A stretch of DNA of 64,000 nucleotides from Bacteroidota bacterium (GTDB taxonomy: Bacteria > Bacteroidota > Bacteroidia > Chitinophagales > Chitinophagaceae), in assembly GCA_016711825.1 (NCBI GenBank), contig JADJSG010000006.1:248001-312000 (forward strand), read 5' to 3'. The notes under the pieces were generated by a model, which was not told the DNA's origin, did no database searches, and saw only the letters and a list, made by a program, of their open reading frames with translations. Shown in pieces: positions 52,488-61,352 of this stretch; position 1 is the stretch's first letter; every line of letters starts with the position of its first letter. The translations under genes were made by a program, and so were the position numbers.

Positions 52488-55400
52488 ATGTTATTGAAAA
52501 GTATTATTACGATATACCTGTTAATAGCCTTTGCTTTTGCGATGGATGCAAGCGCGTCGTATGCAATTCACCTCACTAAAAAAGATGGCTTACCTTCAAA
52601 TATTGTGTATAATATATTGCAAGACCAAAGAGGATTTATCTGGATAGCGTCTGACAATGGCCTTTGTAGGTATGATGGGGTGCATTATAAAAGTTATACC
52701 ACCAACCCAATGAGTAGTAAAGCGGGTAGTTATATCAAAGAAGACCTAAAAGGAAGAATTTGGTATGCCAATTTTGATGGAGATATCTTTTATATTGAAA
52801 ATGATTCCATGAAATTATTTGGTAGTAAGCACAATATCAATACCCCATTTGGTATTATTCAACAAAGCATTTGGACGTTGCAAAATAATCGTTTGATATC
52901 GTATGATATAGAAACAGGTAAAGAAAACACCGTATTGCCTGTTACACCTGCCAAAGCTTTGCATCAAACAAACGATTTGATAGAACTGATTGACATTGAG
53001 GGAAAAGAAATTCATTTTTATAATAATACAGGTAAGTTGGTAAAACATTTTTTTGTTGATCACAAACAAATATTCATGTCATTTATTTATCATGACGAAT
53101 ATTATTTTATAACCCTGCATGGATCCGACCTATCTATTGAGAAAGAAGATATACAAGGACTAAAAACCTTACATACATTTAAAAACAAAGGCCAAATCAA
53201 TGGCGCAGGTATCAATCAAAATGTATGTTGGATTGCTACCAAATCAGGGATTATTTATTATGATTTGATAAATAGCCAATCAACATTCATGCTGGAAGAC
53301 GAAACCATCTCACACACCATAAACGACAATATGGGCAATAAATGGATTACTACCATGAACGGAATTTATATCTTTCCAAAACAGTATAAACAAATAGCCC
53401 ATCCCCTACCCTCATCTTCCTGTAGGTTGTTAAATTTCGAAAACACATTATACCTTTTTGACAATAATGGCGAGGTGCATGTGTTTGACCCTAAACAAAA
53501 TAAATTGCAAACTGTTTATAAAGAACCAAATAAAAAAAGCATTTATCAACTTTATATCAGGAGCCAAACAACTCCTTTTTTTGATTTTACCAAAACCAAT
53601 AAAAATGAATTTTTTAAAACATTTCATTTCAATAATCAACAAGGAATAGTGTTTAATCCCGGGTTTAAAGATTATGTATTGATAGACGATAAATATGCAG
53701 CCATTGCAACTACAGGCAATTGCGAACTAATACAAAATGCCAGCAATAATTTAAACAATCCGTGGGACTCTATCGTAAAAGCCTTTCAATACATCAATCA
53801 AGAAAATGAGCATATTCATTATGTAAGTATTTTTTATAAAGATATAAGGGCCAAATCAGTTGCCTTTGACGAGCAGCAAAAACTGATTTATTTTGCAACA
53901 AACATTGGCGTAAAAACATTATCACCAAATGGCATAGGCGAAATACGATTTAACGGACAGCCCTTATTTGCAGATAATATCATACACGACAAAAACCAAA
54001 CCCTCTTTTTACAAAATAATGGCGAATTAATATTAAAAACAAATCAACAAGAGCCCATTAAATTAATCCATTTAAGTGTTTTGTTTCCCATACTACAAAT
54101 TAAAAAATTGAACAAGCATTTAATTTTATGGAATGAACAACATGTATACCAGCTACCCTTATCGAAATTGTCAAGCAATACAAACATCAATGATTTTAAA
54201 TTGTTGAATATTCACATCAATACCACAGAAATCAACGATGTGGAATGGCTTGATCGTTTATTATATTTTTCAACCCCGCAACAATTGATCACATTACCTT
54301 GGAATAGTATACAAACCCTTGATGAAATACCCCCATTTTATATTAATGAAATTACAACACCACATCGGCAGTTTGTAAATAAAAACAACTTACTTCTTCA
54401 GCCTAACGAAAATGATATCAGTATTTCGTTTTCGATATTATCGTATTTACAAGAACCAATAGATATTAGCTATCAATTAAATACGGATGTTTGGAAAAAA
54501 ATAGGTCCATATCAACGAAAGCTTGAATTTGCATCCCTTTCAGCGGGTGATTATTTAGTCACTTTTAAAATAAATAATGTCATTCAAAAAGCTCGTGTGT
54601 CATTTACCCTATTAGCGCCATGGTATATGAAACCATGGTTTTTAGTGGCTTGTTTACTTGCTGGAATGGTGGGTATATATATTTATTTTAAAAAACGTAT
54701 GTCGAGACAGCAAAATGAAAATACTTTATTGCTTGAAAAAACAAAACTTGAAAAAGACCTCAGACAATCGATGTTGAGTAGTATCAAATCGCAAATGAAT
54801 CCCCATTTTTTATTTAACGCACTCAATACAATTCAATCCTATATCATAACAGAAGATAAAATAAATGCTTCAAATTATTTATCTAAATTTTCAAAATTGA
54901 CCAGAAAAATATTGGATATGAGCGATAAAGAAACGATTACATTGCAAGAAGAAATAGATGCTTTATTGCTTTATATTGAACTGGAAAAAATGCGCTTTCA
55001 AGAATTAAATTATACCATTGAAATAGATAAAAACATCAATACCAATCAACTATTTATACCATCAATGATTATACAACCTTATGTAGAAAATGCCATTAAA
55101 CATGGATTACTACATAAACCAAATGACAAACAATTATTTATACATATAAGTGCTGATTTTCATTATCTTAAAATTAAGATTGAAGACAATGGCATAGGAC
55201 GTGCAATGAGTAAAAGCATCAACAATCATAAAAATGAAACCCATCGTTCTTTTGCATCCCATGCCAATATGAAAAGAGTGGAATTATTAAATATTGAAAA
55301 AAATGACATTGGCATTGAATATGTCGACAAAACCAATGACCATGGAGAAGCTATTGGTACCATTATTAATATTAAAATACCTATAAAACAACACAGATGA
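52488..55400 (+). CDS. LytS-like sensor histidine kinase with two-component propeller
   Basis: A hybrid-architecture inner-membrane sensor of about 970 residues. The signal peptide is MLLKSIITIYLLIAFAFA. The frame extends upstream to 52425, but the ATG at 52488 begins a natural signal peptide. Next comes a periplasmic beta-propeller of two-component-regulator type (ITKKDGLPSNIVYNILQDQRGFIWIASDNGLCRYDG is the telltale first blade). A Y_Y_Y-like domain (about 630-715), one membrane segment (near 720-740) and a cytoplasmic His-kinase of LytS type follow. The kinase has the H-box QMNPHFLFNALN near residue 770, N-box PYVENAIKHGL and G-box EDNGIGRA. It overlaps the response regulator by 4 bp, so they form one operon. 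The ligand is unknown. Confidence 0.92.
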   Translation: MLLKSIITIYLLIAFAFAMDASASYAIHLTKKDGLPSNIVYNILQDQRGFIWIASDNGLCRYDGVHYKSYTTNPMSSKAGSYIKEDLKGRIWYANFDGDIFYIENDSMKLFGSKHNINTPFGIIQQSIWTLQNNRLISYDIETGKENTVLPVTPAKALHQTNDLIELIDIEGKEIHFYNNTGKLVKHFFVDHKQIFMSFIYHDEYYFITLHGSDLSIEKEDIQGLKTLHTFKNKGQINGAGINQNVCWIATKSGIIYYDLINSQSTFMLEDETISHTINDNMGNKWITTMNGIYIFPKQYKQIAHPLPSSSCRLLNFENTLYLFDNNGEVHVFDPKQNKLQTVYKEPNKKSIYQLYIRSQTTPFFDFTKTNKNEFFKTFHFNNQQGIVFNPGFKDYVLIDDKYAAIATTGNCELIQNASNNLNNPWDSIVKAFQYINQENEHIHYVSIFYKDIRAKSVAFDEQQKLIYFATNIGVKTLSPNGIGEIRFNGQPLFADNIIHDKNQTLFLQNNGELILKTNQQEPIKLIHLSVLFPILQIKKLNKHLILWNEQHVYQLPLSKLSSNTNINDFKLLNIHINTTEINDVEWLDRLLYFSTPQQLITLPWNSIQTLDEIPPFYINEITTPHRQFVNKNNLLLQPNENDISISFSILSYLQEPIDISYQLNTDVWKKIGPYQRKLEFASLSAGDYLVTFKINNVIQKARVSFTLLAPWYMKPWFLVACLLAGMVGIYIYFKKRMSRQQNENTLLLEKTKLEKDLRQSMLSSIKSQMNPHFLFNALNTIQSYIITEDKINASNYLSKFSKLTRKILDMSDKETITLQEEIDALLLYIELEKMRFQELNYTIEIDKNINTNQLFIPSMIIQPYVENAIKHGLLHKPNDKQLFIHISADFHYLKIKIEDNGIGRAMSKSINNHKNETHRSFASHANMKRVELLNIEKNDIGIEYVDKTNDHGEAIGTIINIKIPIKQHR

Positions 55401-56143
55401 TAAAAGCCATTATAATTGACGATGAAGTACAAGCACGAAAATTACTCCATGCATTCATACAATCGCATTGTCCACAAATAAGCATTGTTGATGAGTGCCC
55501 AAGCTTACCTATCGGTGTAAAATCGATTCGCAAACTGAAACCAGATTTGATATTTTTAGATATTGAAATGCCCGGTCATAGTGGACTTGAACTCTTAGAC
55601 TTTTTTGATGAAAAAGAAATTGATTTTGGTATTATTTTCACCACTGCCTACAATGAATATGCCATTAAAGCATTTAAACTTTCAGCTGTTGATTATTTAT
55701 TAAAACCCATTTCAGGGGAAGATTTGGAACAAGCAGTCGAAAGATTTGAAAAAAGATTTATAGCCAATCCCAAAACACTTTCTCCTTCACCCATTGAAAA
55801 TTCGGACAATAAAATTGCGATCCCCATTGGACAAAGTATTCGGTTTATAGATTTAGATGAAGTCGTATATCTAAAAGCAGAAAACACCTATACTGAAATT
55901 CATTTACAAGATAATACCAAACTATTGGTTAGCCGAACGTTGAAAAATTTTGAAGAAGTGTTAGCCAATAAAACTTCTTTCTATAGATGTCATAAATCAT
56001 ATATCATCAATAAAAACTATGTACTCGATTATGTAAAAAGCGATGGTGGCTATTTAATATTAAAACCGAAAACCGAAATTCCAATCAGTACCGATAAAGT
56101 AGAAGAATTTTTACAACAAGCCACCATTGTAAAACGTTCGTAG
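55397..56143 (+). CDS. LytTR-family response regulator
   Basis: A 248-residue regulator. The receiver domain (1-120) has IIDDE, the phosphorylation site D55 in FLDIEMPGHSG, and the conserved Lys in YLLKPIS. The LytTR DNA-binding domain (about 145-245) has LDEVVYLKAENTYTEIHL, CHKSYIINKNYV and ISTDKVEEF. ATGA overlap with the kinase stop indicates translational coupling. Its targets likely include the neighbouring barrel gene or loci elsewhere, but no binding site was identified. Confidence 0.94.
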   Translation: MIKAIIIDDEVQARKLLHAFIQSHCPQISIVDECPSLPIGVKSIRKLKPDLIFLDIEMPGHSGLELLDFFDEKEIDFGIIFTTAYNEYAIKAFKLSAVDYLLKPISGEDLEQAVERFEKRFIANPKTLSPSPIENSDNKIAIPIGQSIRFIDLDEVVYLKAENTYTEIHLQDNTKLLVSRTLKNFEEVLANKTSFYRCHKSYIINKNYVLDYVKSDGGYLILKPKTEIPISTDKVEEFLQQATIVKRS

Positions 56144-56248
56144 TTGCTCAATGCCTATTTGATAAAATAAAAGAATTTAGATCTGTTACCCAATTGAAAT
56201 CTTCGAATGATATTTATTGAAAATTTCTCGTTATTTTCGTAGATTAAA

Positions 56249-57061
56249 ATGCTTATGAAAACCTTGTTTCATTGTTTGTTATTTTTCTTTGTCTCTTTTG
56301 CTTCCATTGCTCAAGACCAAATAAGAACACCTAAACCAAAACCTGTAAAGAAAAAGAAACCCATTTACGAAACTGTTGATCAAGTGGTTAAGTTAAACAT
56401 CCCCAGTTTGCTGATGCGAACCTTAGCGGTACAATATGAAAAAAAATTGAGCCCTTCCAAAACCATCGCTTTAGGTGTAATATACCGGCCTAATTTTCCT
56501 ACCCCCATCATCAATATTTTATTGAAAGACACAAATTTTACAGCAAGTGCCGAAACGATGTATATGCTTAAATCATCAAAATATAATACCTTGATGATTA
56601 CCCCTGAGTTTAGGTTTTATTTTAAAAAGAAAGCCCCAAGGGGTTTATATCTCGCACCTTTTCTTCGTTATAAAAAGGAAACTTTGACTGCCAATTTTAG
56701 ATACCAAGAAAGTGCCCTTGGCAGTAATTTAAAAGTAGGAGAATACAAAAACAAATCAAATGCCATTGGTGCTGGTTTGTTGTTTGGCATCCAAATACTG
56801 ACTAAAAAGAAAGTCACCATTGATTTTTGGTTTTTAGGTCCATGGGCTGGAATCAACTTTGTAAGCAATGAAAGTAAAATCAATACGAGCAACTTAAATG
56901 AGTTTGACAAAGCCTATATTGAATCATCTACAGAAAGTTATAATAATGCATTCGGATTTAGTAATAAGTACGAATGGAGTAGCAAAGGATTTAGCAATTC
57001 GGATACTAAATTTGGCATAGGTGTCAGAATGTTTGGTATTAATATAGGGTATAGTTTTTAA
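56249..57061 (+). CDS. predicted outer-membrane beta-barrel protein (unknown)
   Basis: A 270-residue protein with a signal peptide (FVSFASIAQ near residue 22) and a basic, Pro-Lys-rich stretch after it (KPKPVKKKKP). Alternating strands follow and a terminal aromatic residue (NIGYSF) closes it, consistent with a beta-barrel. Segments like VKLNIPSLLMRTLAVQYEKKLS and TPEFRFYFKKKAPRGLYLAPF recall DUF3575-like small barrels. The start may be Met1 or Met3. It follows the LytTR regulator by 105 bp and may be its target; that is only a guess from position. Confidence 0.7.
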   Translation: MLMKTLFHCLLFFFVSFASIAQDQIRTPKPKPVKKKKPIYETVDQVVKLNIPSLLMRTLAVQYEKKLSPSKTIALGVIYRPNFPTPIINILLKDTNFTASAETMYMLKSSKYNTLMITPEFRFYFKKKAPRGLYLAPFLRYKKETLTANFRYQESALGSNLKVGEYKNKSNAIGAGLLFGIQILTKKKVTIDFWFLGPWAGINFVSNESKINTSNLNEFDKAYIESSTESYNNAFGFSNKYEWSSKGFSNSDTKFGIGVRMFGINIGYSF

Positions 57062-57254
57062 GTCGTTCTTTATACTACATATTCCAAAGTATTGTTGAAA
57101 ATAACAGCATCATACTTACACATATTGAATGACAATTTTTAATTTATAAACGATTAATGATGTGTCTTTGGCAAAAAATAATCTACTCTAAAAAAGGTCA
57201 TTATTGCATTTTTATACGCACGTAACATATGCAGCAACATAATCGAGGTTAAAA

Positions 57255-57283
57255 AAAAACCGTTCAGTAGATGAACGGTTTTT
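57255..57283 (-). terminator. intrinsic terminator of the PKD protein gene
   Basis: The arms AAAAACCGTTCA (57255-57266) and TGAACGGTTTTT (57272-57283) pair perfectly with loop GTAGA. Minus-strand readout is followed by T-rich sequence. It lies 21 bp past the stop. Confidence 0.85.
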
Positions 57284-57303
57284 ATATTTATAAATTGTTT
57301 AAA

Positions 57304-57957
57304 TTAATCTTTAAAAAACTTCAACACATTGCTTTGATTTGTTGAAGAAGTAATTTTTAAAATATAATTTCCTTTTGCCAATGAAGCAATAGAAATGTAT
57401 TGGTTTTGCTCAACAGATGGTGTGGCCACTAATTTTCCTTCTAAACTATAAACAGCTAACTGATAATTTGCAGCTTGCAAACCTTTGATATATATTTTAT
57501 CTGAAGCTGGGTTAGGATAAATACTAAAAGGATTGTTTGATACATCATTGGTAGCAGCTACCACAGCAAATGGATTGATAATGTTGATTGAATACATGGC
57601 TACGTTTTTATTAATCGTTGCATTGATACAAATACTATCATTACATCCCGCTGGGTTTAATGCATTCATAAACAAACAAATAGTGTAATTGCCTGCTGTT
57701 GCATAGGTATGTGAAGGAAAAGGCGCTGTTGTAGAAGTGCCATCACCCCAAGTCCATGTATAAGAATAATTGATAGTGTCAATGCCTAAAAAATTAGCGC
57801 CCTGACAGGTATTGTTTCCTAAATAAGTGTGTAATGGGGCACCCAGACTAGTATCTGCGTAAACATTAAAACCAGCAGCACATTGGGCTTTGGCCGTGTG
57901 GTAACTCATAAAAGTGAGGGTGAACAAGCATAAAAGGGTAAAAATCGTTTTTTTCAT
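57304..57957 (-). CDS. secreted PKD-domain protein with T9SS type A tail
   Basis: A 217-residue protein with a signal peptide (to about residue 24, ending TAKAQ) and one PKD-like domain (about 27-120, with WTWGDGTSTTAPFPSHTY and AGNYTICLF). The sorting domain (about 145-217) contains SIYPNPASDKIYI and ends with KFFKD. No enzyme domain is present; the PKD fold commonly mediates protein-protein or glycan contact. It is divergent from tetR, and the shared 111-bp region carries a palindromic site. Confidence 0.85.
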   Translation of the reverse strand: MKKTIFTLLCLFTLTFMSYHTAKAQCAAGFNVYADTSLGAPLHTYLGNNTCQGANFLGIDTINYSYTWTWGDGTSTTAPFPSHTYATAGNYTICLFMNALNPAGCNDSICINATINKNVAMYSINIINPFAVVAATNDVSNNPFSIYPNPASDKIYIKGLQAANYQLAVYSLEGKLVATPSVEQNQYISIASLAKGNYILKITSSTNQSNVLKFFKD

Positions 57958-57996
57958 AATGAATATATTTTTTTTATAAGGACGTAAATCTACCGA

Positions 57997-58016
57997 AATA
58001 TGTTTGTTAACATATT
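57997..58016 (+). promoter_or_regulatory. candidate TetR operator
   Basis: AATATGTT-TGTT-AACATATT, an 8-bp perfect inverted repeat with 4-bp spacer, lies 53 bp before the tetR start in the divergent promoter region. TetR-type dimers bind such sites; binding is inferred. Confidence 0.4.
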
Positions 58017-58056
58017 ATTTAAACTAAAAAAACTTTTATAATTAAATTAGTTTCCA

Positions 58057-58064
58057 TAGTTTTG
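58057..58064 (+). promoter_or_regulatory. -7 element of the tetR-efflux operon
   Basis: TAGTTTTG is a perfect TAnnTTTG that ends only 4 bp before the GTG start at 58069. Transcription would begin at or near the start codon itself. Confidence 0.5.
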
Positions 58065-58068
58065 CCCC

Positions 58069-58689
58069 GTGAACGAACAATACCGAAAAGAAATCATCAT
58101 TGCCGCTTTTGACCAATTCAGACAATATGGATTTAAAAGTGTGACCATGGATGATTTGGCAAAAAACATTGGTATTTCAAAAAAAACATTGTACGAACTA
58201 TTTAAAGACAAAGATGAACTTGTACTTGAATCACTTATCTACATGTTGCACGACAATCAAACAAAAACAGAAGAAGCCTTCAAAAAATCAAACAATGCCA
58301 TTGAACAAATCATAAAGATTTTGCAACTCATGGAAAATATGTTGCGAGGTATGAATATGGTTTGCTATATGGATATGCAAAAATATTATCCGGCAGCTTA
58401 CAAACATTTATCAAAGCACAAACAAGATTTTTTATACCATTGCATATCTGAAAATTTAAAGCAGGGAATTAAAGAAGGATTATATCGGGATGATATCGAT
58501 ATTGAAATCATCACCCGTTTTAGAATGGAATCCGCCATGGTGGTGTTTCAAAACAATATTTTTCCCCAGGATAAATACGATATCATCAAGGTAAACAATC
58601 AAATCTTTGCAAATTATATCTATGGCATCGCATCCATAAAAGGACACAAACTCATTACTCAACATATCAATGAAATATATAAAAAATAA
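58069..58689 (+). CDS. TetR-family transcriptional regulator
   Basis: The 206-residue regulator has the N-terminal HTH (about 4-55: IIAAFDQFRQYGFKSVTMDDLAKNIGISKKTLYELFKDKDEL) and a helical C-terminal ligand domain. The start is the GTG at 58069, because all the HTH is needed and no ATG lies upstream in frame after a stop. The efflux genes follow 4 bp after its stop, so it probably represses its own operon in response to a toxic compound. That role is inferred from the arrangement. It sits downstream of a palindrome at 57997-58016. Confidence 0.92.
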   Translation: MNEQYRKEIIIAAFDQFRQYGFKSVTMDDLAKNIGISKKTLYELFKDKDELVLESLIYMLHDNQTKTEEAFKKSNNAIEQIIKILQLMENMLRGMNMVCYMDMQKYYPAAYKHLSKHKQDFLYHCISENLKQGIKEGLYRDDIDIEIITRFRMESAMVVFQNNIFPQDKYDIIKVNNQIFANYIYGIASIKGHKLITQHINEIYKK

Positions 58690-58693
58690 TCCC

Positions 58694-60079
58694 ATGAACT
58701 TAAAGTATATCCTTTTTTTTATACTCCTTTCCAATACCCTTTATGCCCAAAACAAAGAAGCATTGAGTTTGAGAGACTGTATTGAGTATGCAATGAAAAA
58801 CCAACCTAAAATCAAAGGGTCTCTCTTAGACGAACAAATACAACTTGAAAAAAATAAAGAAGTGATAGGTATTGCACGTCCTCAAATTTCTGCAAGCGGT
58901 CAGTTTCAATATTTATTTGTGATTCCCAAACAACGTGCCGATGCAGGAGCCTTCGATTTTTCCTCTAGTTTAAGTTTTTTTAAAATAGATACCCCTGCTT
59001 ATATTAATTACCAAAATCAACCCAAAGAAAAATACAGTGAATTGAAATTTGGCTTACCCCTGAACGCTTCATTAGGCATACAAGCCTCTCAATTACTTTT
59101 TGATGCAGGTGTTCTCATTGCATTGAAAGCACGAAAAAGTTTAGAAGAACTTGCCGTGTTAAATACCAAAAGAACTGAAGAAGATGTAAAGGTAGCTGTG
59201 TCAAAAGCCTATTACAATTGCGTCATTGCAGAAAAAAGAATGGGTTTGATTGATGAAAATATCAAGTTGCTCGCTTCCCTAGCCGACATGACGCAAAAAC
59301 TTTACAATGAAGGGTTTGCCGAAAAAATAGATGCTGATCGCTTAACAGTTCAAAAAAATAATTTACAAACAGAAAAAGATAAAATCCAAAATCTCATTGA
59401 CCTCAGTTATGCCTTGTTGAAATTTCAAATGGGGATGCCCTTACAACAACAAATTAATCTTACAGAAGGTCTTGATTTGGATGAAGTAAAAAAAGACCTG
59501 GAACTTGACAGAGTAGTTGATTATGACAACCGTGTGGAAATGAACTTGTTGAAAACAATCAAAAAACTGAATAGCTACGATTATGAAAGATATAAAAAAG
59601 GATACTTACCTACTGTAGCCGCTGCAGTATCAGGTAGTTATGCTACCCAAACCATCGCTTTCAAAGAACTCTTTACATTGCCTTACTTTCCAACAGGAGC
59701 TTTTGTGTTAAGTGCAAAAATGCCTTTATATGATGGTGGTACCCGTATTGCAAAAATGCATCAAGCCAAACTAAACATGCTCAAAAACGATAACGACATG
59801 TTAGCCCTTACCCAAGCGGTAGACCTCGAAAGCAATAATGCTAAAACCCAATTGAAGAATAGCATTATCAGTCTCGAAAACCAAAACAATAATATCAAAC
59901 TTGCTGAAAAAGTTTATAATATAGCACAAAAAAAATACAAGGAAGGGGTAGGCACAAATATCGAAATTTTGCAAGCTGAAACGGCATTAAAAGATGCTCA
60001 AACCAATTATTTTAATTCATTGTATGAAGCCATCATCTCAAAAATTGACTTTCAAAAATCACTCGGACTTTTAAAATAA
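58694..60079 (+). CDS. TolC-like outer-membrane efflux protein
   Basis: The outer-membrane channel of a tripartite efflux pump. The 461-residue protein starts at the ATG at 58694 (MNLKYILFFILLSNTLYAQ, a signal peptide). The frame extends upstream to 58670, but that would overlap tetR. Two repeated OEP halves contain long coiled-coil helices (about 155-240 and 345-455; KYKEGVGTNIEILQAETALKDAQTNYFNSLYEA is typical). It is the second gene of the tetR-tolC-MFP-RND operon, with only 4 bp between it and tetR. Confidence 0.93.
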   Translation: MNLKYILFFILLSNTLYAQNKEALSLRDCIEYAMKNQPKIKGSLLDEQIQLEKNKEVIGIARPQISASGQFQYLFVIPKQRADAGAFDFSSSLSFFKIDTPAYINYQNQPKEKYSELKFGLPLNASLGIQASQLLFDAGVLIALKARKSLEELAVLNTKRTEEDVKVAVSKAYYNCVIAEKRMGLIDENIKLLASLADMTQKLYNEGFAEKIDADRLTVQKNNLQTEKDKIQNLIDLSYALLKFQMGMPLQQQINLTEGLDLDEVKKDLELDRVVDYDNRVEMNLLKTIKKLNSYDYERYKKGYLPTVAAAVSGSYATQTIAFKELFTLPYFPTGAFVLSAKMPLYDGGTRIAKMHQAKLNMLKNDNDMLALTQAVDLESNNAKTQLKNSIISLENQNNNIKLAEKVYNIAQKKYKEGVGTNIEILQAETALKDAQTNYFNSLYEAIISKIDFQKSLGLLK

Positions 60080-60119
60080 TCAAACCACAAAACAACTCCA
60101 TTACAAAACAAAAAATAAC

Positions 60120-61238
60120 ATGAAATCATTTATTCAGTTTTTAGTATTCACCACCACTGTGCTCTTTTTTGTAGCCTGCGGATCAAAGGAAAATAAAAAA
60201 GGCAAAGAAGATTTAGCCAGTTTGAAAAAACAACAGCAAGAAATACAAGCCAAAATTGCGACACTTGAAAATGCAGATACCAGCAGAAAAAACACTCGTA
60301 TCATCCCAGTAGGCATTACCAGCATGACCCCCGTTACCTTTAACAACTATATTTCTGTTCAAGGTAAAGTAGATGTTGATGAGGTGGTGAATGCCATACC
60401 CGAAACACCCGGTATCATTAGCGCCATTTTTGTAAAACCCGGTCAATATGTTCGTAAAGGCCAGGTAGTAGCTTCATTACGTGCTGATATTGTAAACAGT
60501 GGCATTGCGCAGTTAGATGTACAAATCAATTTAGCAAAAGTATTGTATGACAAACAAAAAAGACTCTGGGACCAGGAAATTGGTACTGAAATACAACTAT
60601 TACAGGCAAAAACCCAATATGAATCTTTACTAAAACAAAAACAAACCTCCTTAAATAATAAAAATTCATTTAATGTATACTCTCCTATCAATGGAGTGGT
60701 AGACGCTGTGGATGCTACTGTTGGGCAATCCTTTGCCTCACCTATGAATCCTCCTGTGATCAAAATCGTGAATACAGGAAAATTAAAAATTAAAGCGCAA
60801 ATTCCTGAAAACTATGCAGGCGTTGTAAGAACAGGAAGTAATGTAATGCTTATATTTTCTGACATACACGATACCTTGTTGACAAAGGTAAATTATGCCG
60901 AAAAAATCATTAGTGAAGTTTCCAGATCATTTGCCGTGTATATTCCTTTACCATCTAGTGCCAAATATCAGCCAAACATGTCGGCATTGGTTAAAATAGC
61001 CACTTACCAAAATGCACGTGCCTTTGTATTGCCAGCCTCCGTGATACAAAAAACAGAAAATGGAAATTTTGTTTATGTAATGGATGAAAAGCAACAAGCA
61101 AAACTAAGAGAAGTAAGCTTAGGAAATTCATACGAAAGCAAGGTTGAAATATTAAGTGGACTCACATTAGGCGATCAGGTAATCACCACAGGATATGAAG
61201 AACTCAATGAAGGAGATCAATTAAAAATTGAACAATAG
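60120..61238 (+). CDS. RND efflux periplasmic adaptor (MFP) lipoprotein
   Basis: A 372-residue adaptor that bridges the RND pump and the TolC channel. The lipobox LFFVACGS places the lipidated cysteine at C20. A coiled coil (about 27-50) follows, then the biotinyl-lipoyl-like part (PGIISAIFVKPGQYVRKGQVVASL near 100-125), an alpha-hairpin (about 130-180) and the beta-barrel and membrane-proximal domains. The pattern matches HlyD/AcrA-type adaptors. It lies 40 bp after the tolC-like gene and 114 bp before the RND gene. Confidence 0.94.
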   Translation: MKSFIQFLVFTTTVLFFVACGSKENKKGKEDLASLKKQQQEIQAKIATLENADTSRKNTRIIPVGITSMTPVTFNNYISVQGKVDVDEVVNAIPETPGIISAIFVKPGQYVRKGQVVASLRADIVNSGIAQLDVQINLAKVLYDKQKRLWDQEIGTEIQLLQAKTQYESLLKQKQTSLNNKNSFNVYSPINGVVDAVDATVGQSFASPMNPPVIKIVNTGKLKIKAQIPENYAGVVRTGSNVMLIFSDIHDTLLTKVNYAEKIISEVSRSFAVYIPLPSSAKYQPNMSALVKIATYQNARAFVLPASVIQKTENGNFVYVMDEKQQAKLREVSLGNSYESKVEILSGLTLGDQVITTGYEELNEGDQLKIEQ

Positions 61239-61352
61239 ATTTTAAATAAAAACAAGCCCCCTATTTTTTCCCCAAAAAATAACTTGTAAAAAAATAAGTA
61301 TACTCACCATCAACCCTCCTCAAAAGGGCAAGTAACTACAAAAACAAATACA

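Noticed and set aside
61262..61281. Inverted repeat TATTTTTT-CCCC-AAAAAATA between adaptor and RND genes as a terminator
   Set aside because: The stem is only A/T and no T-run follows. It lies within an operon where genes are expected to be co-expressed.
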